DNA of 64,000 nucleotides from Gigaspora rosea. Taxonomy: Eukaryota; Glomeromycota; Glomeromycetes; Diversisporales; Gigasporaceae. Positions 54,918-64,000 of this stretch are shown piece after piece. Both the position numbers and the translations under genes were made by a program. The DNA is taken from NCBI GenBank assembly GCA_003550325.1, contig QKWP01000247.1:187087-251086 (forward strand). Reading direction: 5' to 3'. The first letter of the stretch is position 1, and the number at the start of each line of letters is the position of its first letter. The notes under the pieces are model-generated. The model saw only the letters and a program-made list of their open reading frames with translations, was not told the origin of the DNA and did no database searches.

Positions 54918-57900
54918 TTATACAGAAAGTTCTATAAAGTCAAGAACATTTTTGCCGCTACCCGGCTTTTTGCAGCCTTTACGGCCAAGGATTCTATATA
55001 AAAGGTTAATTTCAAATTTTAACTTGATCCTAATTATATTAGCAATTGCCGTTTGAGGGATAACATTATCACCCCATTTGGCTTGCGTATACCAGCACCA
55101 GATCTCGTAGATGCAGATAATGTGTAACCAGATTGCAGTTTTGCGCTTCTTGTTTTCTTTAATATTGGTAGCTTTGAAGATATCATCTAATGTTCGAGGA
55201 ATTGAGTCCTCTTCCGATGTCTTCAGGACTTTGTAGGTGGTTTCCCAGACAACTTTGCTTAGAGAACACTTTAAAGCAAAATGTTCGATGGTTTGCGTAT
55301 GGTAAGGGCAATTAGGGCAGTCCCCAATGCCATTGGGATCGATGTGCACTAATCGTTACCCTAGAGGTAAGGCCCTGTGCATAAGGCGCCAAAAAGTGTC
55401 CTTCTTCTTGTTAAGACTCCATTTGGATTTGATCTATTTAAATTGAGAATGGTTTTGATCGGTGTTGCTTGAGGGAACCGATGGTTCGTAAAGACTTTTT
55501 AGGGCCATGCGAACAGTAAATTGTTGACCCTCTATTTCACCTATTTTGAGATTACTAGGTTCCCATGGCCAGGTACCTGTTGTTTTGATTTTACCCTTAA
55601 ATCTTTTCCAGGCATTTAGATATGACCTCCATCTTTCCGGCCAACCTTTGGTCTTGCAAGGAATTTGTGATAGTGCCTCCCTGACTGTAATATTCCTTCT
55701 GTTACGGATTTCTGCCGTGATTATCTTTCTTTCTGTTCTTGCCCATAAAGCGCTGCTAGATAGTAACTTGATCCAGATTGAGAGAATTCTGGCATCGAGC
55801 ATGTCCTTGAGAATTGGAGCTAATAGATCACCTTTTCATACCCAAGTTGGAATGTTGAGTATTGGGGGAGCATACGTGAATTATTCTTAACCCATTTTAT
55901 TATAAGTGAGTTGATTTCTTTAAGTTGTCCTCTTAATGGCGGGAGAAGATGGGCCAGGTACCAGATCTTGGAAATAAGAAGTGTTTTGGCTGCAAGAATC
56001 TTTCCTCTAAATGACAAGTTTCTTTTGGAGAGCTCTTCGATCTTGTTCTTGATTTTTTTTGTCATTTCACTCCAGAGGGTTTTGCTAGGGTTACCCTTGA
56101 TGTCTACACTGTATCCAAGGAATATAAAGTATTCCTGGTCGTTGGTTGGGGTTTTAAATTATGTTGCTCTGAGAGTTCGACTCTGCTGGCATTGTTTGTT
56201 ATTGGTATAAGGATTGACTTATGTTTGTTGATGACTGCATTTGAGGCTTTTTCATAGTCACTGAAAATTTTAAGAAGTGTTGACCAGTCCGATGGAGAGC
56301 TAATCCCAATTGATAGATCGTCTGCATATGCTGCAATTTTGAAGTTTGTATCACTGACCGGGATGCCCCTAATGTTCTGAATGATGGTCTCTATTAGAGG
56401 GTTAATAGCCAGAACATAGAGGAGAGGAGAGAGCGGGTCTCCTCGTCTTACCCCTCTCTCTACTCTAATTGGTTCTGATATTTGACCTGAGTCAACTATG
56501 TGTGCAACTTGTGAGGAAAACAAGCCATTGACGACCCTAATAAAGTTGTGGTCGAAGTTCATTCTTTCCAATACTATACGTATAAAGTCGTGGCTAATCC
56601 TGTCAAATGCTTTCTGTTGGTCTAGCAAAAGAAGCCAGTGCTGTTTCGTTTGGTCCTTTTGATTTCTCAGTACTGTGAGGATATCCAGAGCTGAATCTGT
56701 GATCGACCTGTTGGCTATGAACGCCTGTTGAGCTGGACCTATGATTTCATTGCAGATTGGGTTGATTCTATTTGCTAGTATTTTCATGAAAATCTTTACA
56801 TCAGCATTGACGAGCGAGATCTGTCTCCAGCTATTGATGCTCTCTAAATCATTGTTCTTTTTGGGGATCAAAGTGACCAAGCTTTTGCTCCAAGACTTGG
56901 GAATTTGGCCTTGTAAGAGGACCTCATTAAAGAGTTTGACTAGTATTGGAACGACGGCCTCTCTGGTGTCTTTGTAAAATTCATATGTAAGACCGTCAGA
57001 GCCTGGGGCCTTATTGTTTGGGAGTTTGTCAATTGTTTGGTGAATTTCCTCCTCTGTGATGGGTTTGATTAGTGCATAATTTTGTTCCGAAGAGACCTGT
57101 GCCAGGTTTTCCGTAAGTTGAAAAGCTACTTCTTTATCAATTGTTTCTTTTTTGTAGACTTCTTGGAAGAATTCTTTAATGTAGTTGAGTGTTTGTACCT
57201 GGGACGTCCCATTTGCGTCATTCGGATTCTTTATTTTTGAGCAGCTTGTTGTAGAGTGTTTTTTCTTATAGAGAGCATAGAAGTATTTTGTTGACTTCTC
57301 TCCTTCTTCTATCCACTTGGCACTCGACCTGATACGCCACCTTTCTGAAAGAGATGCCAGTTCCTCTTGTAGCTTTAAGTTAAGGTCTTCGATAATGAGT
57401 TTGAGATCAGTTAAGACAGGGTTATGGGCTATCTTATTGTTCAAATTACAAAGTCTTTTGTGAAGCCTCTGGATGTTTTTTTCTGGAGGAGAACTGGGTT
57501 TATGGGCTCTTACTATAGATTGAATTGAGCATTTGCAAAAGTTCCAGTTGGAGATGTTTTGGGTCTCTTGAAGTTCTTTTATTATACGAATTTTTAGTTC
57601 TGGCATGACCCAGAATTTTCTATTGAACCTCCATTGAGCTCTGTTGGTATGTGATAGCTTGAAGTTAAATTCCGATTCCACTAGTAAGTGGTCAGAATTC
57701 CCAAATTTTGTATTGGTATTTCTAAAAAGATGACTGTGACTTGCTTCTATAAAAATATAATCAAGGCGTGTTGCCATTCTTTGACCATTGTGTGTGGATT
57801 GGTAAAATGTGAGAAATGGGTTCTCTTTTGCAAACAGAACTGTATCAGTATAATCAACTAAAATATTTTGTACAAGGTCCCTTGAGCGATCGGGTTGTGC

Positions 57901-58347
57901 TAGTGCGCTGCTTATTCTATCATTTTATGGGTCCAGATTTGTGTTAAAATCACCAGCAATGATGCAGATTCTTCCCTCTGCTACAGGCGGAGTCCAATTT
58001 TCAAAGAAACGAACTCTGTCTTCGCCTCTGGGTGGAGCATAGATGTTTGTGATTTGAAATAGTTGTTGTTTAATTTCTGTATTGACTGTGATGATGCGAC
58101 CATCTTGTGATTCTCTAACTGTAGTGAGCTCAATGTTTCTTCTACCTGCTAATATTGCAGTTTTTGAGGACCAGATTGAGCTAAATTCCCATTGTTGTGC
58201 TAAAAAGTTTCTTGTTTTAGTGTCTCCGAGATTGGTTTCTTGAATTAAAATAATATCGAGGTTATAAGACTTTAAAAGTATGAGTGCTCTCTGTGCCTTA
58301 GGTCTATTGTTTAGATCTTTTACGTTAAGTGTAGCGATTATAAACAT
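54918..58347 (-). pseudogene. LINE ORF2: APE endonuclease and reverse transcriptase
   Basis: The N-terminal endonuclease has ATLNVKDLNNRPKAQ, ILIQETN, ITNIYAPPR and IIAGDFNT. One TAA (57925-57927) separates it, in the same frame, from TRLDYIFIEASHS and the reverse transcriptase. RT motifs: VTLIPKKNNDLESINSWRQI, DQQKAFDRI, GVRRGDPLSPLLYVLAINPL, and AYADD with both catalytic Asp. Frame changes near 56150, 55815 and 55430 break the C-terminal part. The last ORF (54918-55349) ends with the zf-RVT-like cluster GDCPNCPYHTQTIEHFALKC. The enzyme would nick and reverse-transcribe at the target. Confidence 0.85.
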
Positions 58348-58404
58348 GAAAGAAAATAAGAGGGTTAGGCTACACTAAGAGGAAGTAGTCTTAGTATTGG
58401 TTCT

Positions 58405-60021
58405 TTAGCCCAGTACACCCCGTGAGACGATCCCATGGACTCTATGCTGTTGACCCAGATGTGTAAAATTCTTTCCCTCTTTTTCTTTTCTTTTTCCATT
58501 TTTATTACTTGATTTCTTGTAGGAGACCACTGTAAATGGTATTTCCTGTAGTGTACTTTGGGTTGAGCTTGGTTCTTTTGAATCCGTTAGGATTTCCATT
58601 TCTGAGGTAGTTGGAGTAGGTTTGTCTGATTCCTCAGCTGCTATTTCGATTTCTATTTTTTGTAGTACCAAACCTGTATTGTTTGGTGTTGAAATATTAG
58701 TTGTCTCTGCCACTTCAGTTTGTGCTTCACCCTCTGTATTCGTTGAAGAGTCTTGAATATAGGGGTTATTTGGGCTGAAGATAGGGCTTGGAGTGGAATT
58801 TTTATGAGTGTCTGCTCCTCCTTTTTTTTGGAGTTTAGCTTCTCTTAGTAAGCGTCTTGTTTCAATCAAGGCTTTAAGTTCGTTACATTCTTTTTTGATA
58901 TGGCCCTCTTTTTCGCAGTAATAGCAGACCTTGGGAGCTTCCTTCCATTCGGTTGTTACTTTATGATCACCTACATGGGTGCATCTTGGGATTCTGGAGT
59001 GTAAGTCTGGGTCCTCTATAATTTCAAAAGTCACCAACCATTGATCTGAACAGATCGTTGTTCCTTAATATAAGAGGGGCTTTAATGAAGCAATCTGGCC
59101 AAAATCTTGAAATGCTTCCAGAATGAGTGCTGTAGTATTTTCTAAATCCCCAATTGGTGTATTCCTGAGTTTCACTGTGAGAAAAGAACGCTTGAGATTG
59201 ATAGGAATATAACCAAAGAATGTTTGCTTAAAGATAGTAATTCCTTCTGAGGCGTAAAACTGTGCCTTTTCTTTGCTTTTGAAAACTAGCTCAAGAGAGA
59301 CCCTTTTTCCTCTTGTTAAGTGAGGCTTGGCTGCCAATAAGTCTCCATTGAGTTTCAGTGCAAGTGTTACAATTATGTCGTTAGTGGATATATTGATCAA
59401 GCTCTGTATGTCAATGATCAAAGCATTGTCATTTTTAGAGAGAATTTTGTGTTTGGGCACTGTGTTGGTGAAACTTGCTTTTCCTCCCTTGAGTTTAGGA
59501 AAGAAGTCTGTCCATTGTTTTGTTTTAACTTCCCTGGCTAAAAGTGCAGATGCACTTGTAGATGCTTGGGCTGTACCTGAAGTAATTGAATCAATAATTT
59601 CTTTGTCTAGATGATCATTATCTGTTTGATTCACGTGTTTGTTTTTGTTTATTTTGTCTGTTTGGTGCACGTGTTTTTCATCCTGTTTGTTGTTTACCTG
59701 GGGCACGTGAATTGTTGTGTCAGTCAGGATATCACATGGTTTGTTTTGATCTTTGCTCACGGTTCTTGCGTCAGCGTTTTCGTGTTTTTTTTTCTTCAGC
59801 TTTAAGTTCTTCTGTTTGAGCTGCCCAACTTGTAGTAGTAGTTTTGTCCTCAAGTTGTTCTGAAGCCTTTGTATTCAAGAGCTGATGGTTGTTTAGTTCT
59901 ACATTTACTGAACTTGAGTTTTCCTTGTTTTCTTCGTTCTTTACAAAGTGGAAAATTTTTTCCTTGTTTTCTTTTTCAACTTTAGTCGAGAGCCTGATTT
60001 TTTGTTTTTTTGTTGCTTACC
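58405..60021 (-). pseudogene. LINE ORF1: RRM-like plus CCHC zinc knuckle
   Basis: Starts MGKQQKNKKSGSRLKLKKK at 60021, then shifts frame (near 59970 and near 59800). The main frame from 59853 contains an RRM-like region (ANLD-type fold with GYIPINLKRSFLTVKLRNTP, LEAFQDFGQIASL). A TAA at 59065-59067 interrupts it, then the same frame resumes and reaches VCYYCEKEGHIKKEC, a canonical CCHC knuckle. The tail is Ser/Thr/Glu-rich. ORF1 proteins bind LINE RNA. Confidence 0.7.
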
Positions 60022-60040
60022 CATGTCTAGTGCAACAAAT

Positions 60041-60400
60041 TTGCGTTTCCTAGGCCAAAGGGCCTTTGTCTTATGAGAGTTTTGAAAGTAAACTATAGGG
60101 TTTTGACTAGAAATTTTGTATTTGTTAATTTTCCAGAAGTGAACTGGAAAGAGTTTTATTAAAAATATTACTCAAAGAGGTATTTTTTTATAATTTTAAT
60201 AGTAAAGTAGTTGCAGACTTTGGCATGATTATAAAAGTTTTTACTATAATGTGATTATATAGGAGGTGACTATATAGGAGGAAGACAGTACTAATACTAG
60301 TTATATTAACTGTATATAAGTTTTAAATACCAAAAAAAACAGTTAATAAAAAAGAAGTTTGAAATATTACATGTTAGCTTTAAACTTGGAGCTTTAAATA
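60041..60400. other. Gene-free 5' flank of the LINE
   Basis: A short hairpin AGGCCAAAGGGCCT lies at 60052-60065 near the presumed 5' end of the LINE. Nothing else recognised. Confidence 0.4.
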
Positions 60401-60669
60401 TACTGTATTTTCGTATAATAATGCATATTTGCATTATTTCGAAATTGGCACTTTTTTAAAAAATGCCTATTTGACTCAAAATAATGCACACGTGCGTTCT
60501 GAAATAACACACCCCTCCCCTAAAAGTTTTACAATAAATATAAGTATATTGCATATGTCTATTAAAGATTGGTAATACTGATCTGAAATATCGTATATGT
60601 GCATTTCAAAATAATGCACAGGTGCTCAAAATAATGCACAGGTATGCATTATTACACAAAAATATAGTA
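60401..60669. mobile_element. MITE, TACYGTATTTT family
   Basis: TACTGTATTTTCGTATAATA and the complement of the right end (TACTATATTTTTGTGTAATA) are inverted. The interior has repeated CAAAATAATGCACA motifs. Related to the element at 15386-15513. Confidence 0.55.
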
Positions 60670-61456
60670 CTATTTAATATGCTATATATTAGAATTTCAC
60701 AGATCCAAACTAAAGATCTAGACCCAACCTAGACTGATCTTGTAGATCAGATCAGAACTATAACTTTTTGAACCTGATCAGGACCAGGTCATACTTGTAC
60801 CAACTTACAATATTGTTTGTTTTATATAAAAATAATTATTTTTTTTACTGATTACAATATTTTTCTGTTTTTATAAAAGCCAAAGTGCTTTTTTTCTATT
60901 ATACTAAAACTTTTTGGGCATCTATTTTTAACAATAAGTTCAGATATGCAACACTTATGCAACCATAATCTAATATAGTTGCCTCTTTTTACTTTGACCT
61001 TTTATAATCTGAACCTATTAAATTCTCTCCAAACAAAATCTTTTAAAACAATTATAAATTTTATTATAAAGTTCGCATTAGCCATATATAATTTTTTGAG
61101 AACTAAACTTTTTCAAATTTTTATATAGTAAAGATTAGCAGTCCTAGCAGTTTAGACTAAATAGAGTTAACTATATAGTTAATTCATTTCTTTAAATTAA
61201 ATCTAATAGACTGAACTTTAAATTTTTTTTTTATTGAACCAACTTTTTAAATACATTATATTCAGGATAGAATTAACTGAAAAAATAAAAAAAACATTAT
61301 GTCAAGCTCAAATATATTTTATATAATTGCACTTATGATAAAACTTGCAATAAACTATATAATAAGCCTTATGATAAACATTATAATAAACTTCAATGAA
61401 TTTTACAAAAAACCTTATAATACACTTTATTTTTAAATAATTTGTATATAGAAATT

Positions 61457-61598
61457 CCCATAGCAAATAGAGGCAGTAGACAAAAAAAATTTTTTTAAAA
61501 AAAAATACAAATTCTTGAAGTATTAAAGTAATAGGTATATAATTTTTATAAAATTACAAAATCAAAATTTTTTGCCTACTGCCTCTTTTTGCTATGGG
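61457..61598. mobile_element. 142-bp foldback MITE
   Basis: CCCATAGCAAATAGAGGCAG and the complement of CTGCCTCTTTTTGCTATGGG, with about 37-bp arms. AT-only centre. Confidence 0.7.
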
Positions 61599-61723
61599 TC
61601 ACCATATGGAAGTAGTCAATTAAAATATGGCTTATGGCATTTTTTGCAAAAATGAGTTAACAATACTATCAAATAAAGCATGCATTTGACTATATAATTT
61701 AGTATTTAAAGCATCGATTTGCA

Positions 61724-62031
61724 TACCGTATATTTCAATAAGCTACCTTTTTTGGGAGAAAATTACACAAAAAAACATGGGTAGCTTATTTTCAGTGTAT
61801 AGATGTTTTTGAACAAATTGAAATCATACTAATAAAAAGTTGTCCAAATGATACCAAATTTTTACTATAGGTATATTTGATGCACTGGACAACTTTACTT
61901 AATCGAACTTTTGAGTTTACTTAGTAAAAAAAGTTTTATATGTAGCAACTGCTAATGCATTTTTTGAGATTTTTGAAAAAAATCAGGGGTAGCTCATTTT
62001 CAGAGTAGCTTATTTTTAGGAATATAAGGTA
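61724..62031. mobile_element. MITE with TACCGTATATT/TACCTTATATT ends
   Basis: Imperfect TIRs. Inner GTAGCTTATTTTCAG motifs occur in direct and inverted copies (61781, 62005). Non-coding. Confidence 0.5.
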
Positions 62032-63203
62032 ATAAAATTTTTGTCGATGCCTATTTTTTTAAATGCTGTATGTAATTAGAAGCAATTTAAAAATAGATTT
62101 TAGAAACTAGCTTGTTGATCCTTGCTGCATAGTCATAGAAAAGAGCTTGTATAATTGGCTAATTCATGTAGATCAAACAGGTTCTACTAATAATAGATTA
62201 TCATTATTGTTGTTATACTAAATTTAAAATGTGATTTTCTCAAAATGGAAAAAAGCCATAAGCTGTATTTTAATTACTGTGCCCTATATGATATGTATCA
62301 AATTTAAACTTGTATCAGATTGAATCTAATGCATATCAGATGACCATTAGTTGATTAGCATTAAATGATTAGCAACAACTAGTCTAAACTAACTTCTAAC
62401 TTTACTGTAATTTTACTCCAACTCTAAATTAATTTAGGCCAGGTCTAATCTGATATAAAAATCAATCTGATACACAATATATATATTTAGTCTTCACATT
62501 TATTCTGGTACAAAAATAGCATACAAACCATTTAGACTAATATATTTTTATTTTAATAATGAGTTTCTTTTTTAAACAAACAGTATTAATATATATATAT
62601 GATATCTAAATTAAAAAAATTAATAGCCAATATAACTATCCAGTAATGAAAACCAGCTAATCAAAGTTATAAGTTTATCAATTACAAAATTATTATTATA
62701 TGAATATACTTTACTTACTACAAAGTAAAAGTAATCAAAATACTTATTATGCAATGATACTATACAAGTATATAGATCTATATCTTATTAAAATATATAG
62801 TAAATATTACTGCACAACAATTATATAAATTTTGTGCTATATACATTAAAAGAATGTTTATTGTTTTTTTAATTTAGTAGGGCAAAATCAATTGCCAAAA
62901 TTAAATCAATAATATAAATAACAATATCAATACAAAATAAGTATTATTTTTTTTGAAATAAGTACTTTTGGCAATATTAAATCTAAACCTGATATAAAAC
63001 TGGCTTTAGATTTGAATTTTAGATAAGAAAATATTCTATTAAATTTGTCAACCAAAAGATATCAAGTTAAAATTGCAAATCATGTAATATAAAAAATCAA
63101 ATAAGTAATACAAAAAGGTTATAGTATTATTACTCTTATCTTAACTTTTTAATAAAAGTTTTTTAATTAGTGTTTACAATTCTAAAGATAACTGAATCAT
63201 CAA
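62032..63203. other. Gene-free AT-rich stretch
   Basis: No gene or clear repeat seen. ORFs are all short and AT-driven. Confidence 0.5.
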
Positions 63204-63342
63204 AAACAGCCTAGTGGGTCAATTATAATGGCTTTTCAAAAATCATGTTATGTTTATTATATGATTTTTAAATTTTGTAGATTATATAGCAAATATCTTT
63301 AAATTTTAAATCACTATTGTAATTGATCCACAAGGCCTGTTC
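63204..63342. mobile_element. 139-bp MITE
   Basis: AACAGCCTAGTGGGTCAATT matches the complement of the right end (AACAGGCCTTGTGGATCAAT) imperfectly. Confidence 0.5.
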
Positions 63343-63673
63343 TTAATGATCTAGTTATTTTTAGAATCATAGAGACTAAATAAAAACCTTTAATTAAAAA
63401 AAAAAAGATTTATAAAATAGTAAAATCTCTTTTTTATCATTTTAAAATTTATTATATGATTTTCTAATTTTGGTATCAGACTAGTTACACTTTGATTTTT
63501 TGGCATTGAACTAGTTATACATTGATTTTTTTTCTCATACTATTATATTTATATGCACTTTGAATAAAATCTATAATATATATACACAGGTAGCTTTGAA
63601 ATAATATTATAAAATTGTCAAATAAATAATGCATATTTATTATTCTTATTATTGTCTTTGCTTATTATTATTT

Positions 63674-63918
63674 GGGGTGAGTCAGTAGAAATGTGACAAA
63701 TTTTTTCTAAGTAAAAGTTTTCTTGACTTTAAGTTTAAATATCTTAACAACCATCTTAATAAATTTAATAATTTTTTTTTATTTTAATTCTATATAATTT
63801 CAAGATTAAAATAAAAAATTTTTAGCAAATATGATTAAATAGTTGTTAAAATATTTTAATTTAAAAATTAAAAAAATTTTACTAAAAATGATTTGTTCCT
63901 TTTTTACTGACTTACCTC
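63674..63918. mobile_element. 245-bp MITE
   Basis: GGGGTGAGTCAGTAGAAATG versus the complement of the right end (GGAGGTAAGTCAGTAAAAAA), with imperfect arms extending about 45 bp. Confidence 0.5.
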
Positions 63919-64000
63919 CATTTTTGAAATTCTATTATGAAGCATAATAAAACTGCTTTAACTACTAATGAAAAAATTATAGTTATGTTTGTTTATAATT

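Larger units (their letters stand above)
54860..60040 (-). mobile_element. LINE retrotransposon, near full length, inactive
   Basis: Orientation is minus, with the 5' end near 60040 and an A10 tract at 54861-54870 marking the 3' end. ORF1 and ORF2 are in the order expected for an APE-type LINE (L1/Tad-like by layout). Multiple nonsense and frameshift changes. Target duplications were not resolved. Confidence 0.8.

Overview
The window looks like an AT-rich, transposon-dense fungal nuclear contig. The best guess is a glomeromycotan (arbuscular mycorrhizal) fungus of the Rhizophagus type. That is inferred from short GT-AG introns, Sel1-repeat/TKL-like kinase genes, an HMG-box gene, and a mix of hAT, Tc1/mariner, LINE and gag/integrase remnants. 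No database search was possible.

Layout. 1-4995: a decayed LTR-retroelement gag/protease on the minus strand, head-to-head with a plus-strand integrase pseudogene. 5062-7369: small Glomeromycota-type hypothetical genes and a degenerate coding fossil. 7370-19240: mostly gene-free DNA with many foldback/MITE-like inverted repeats, some nested, plus one gene fossil. 19245-20401: an HMG-box-like ORF overlapping a Zn2Cys6 ORF. 20402-24440: gene-free DNA with two well-delimited non-autonomous elements. 24444-33122: the main host locus, on the minus strand. It encodes a vWA domain, an alpha-kinase, about 51 Sel1 repeats, and then, through an in-phase 20-nt microexon, a TKL-like protein kinase. 33123-37263: little, then a hAT fossil. 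37322-41082: a CACTG-ended element. 41216-43405: a TIR element interrupted by an intact Tc1-like transposon and a 323-base N gap. 43888-49053: a complete hAT element with 8-bp target duplication. 49564-54787: a TIR element with a degenerate DDE-like transposase. 54860-60040: a full-length but broken LINE. 60041-64000: gene-free, with several MITEs.

Two signals stand out. First, the 24.4-33.1 kb locus reads as one approximately 2,780-residue polypeptide with a kinase at each end of a Sel1 solenoid. This holds once one missing base (near 29,896) is allowed for and one 90-bp assembly duplication at a single-N junction is collapsed. Second, tandem 13-nt mini-hairpins (5-bp stem, 3-nt loop) are inserted at three places near the left end. 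Two insertions are net 27 nt and distinguish otherwise near-identical duplicate copies. One is a 51-nt cluster. Both coding insertions preserve frame, yet the same hairpin DNA is read in different phases, so the unit appears to be the nucleic acid, comparable to Rickettsia palindromic elements.

Three single-N positions (1420, 5966, 26257) each separate duplicated sequence. They are probably contig-end overlaps, so local duplications there should not be taken as real.
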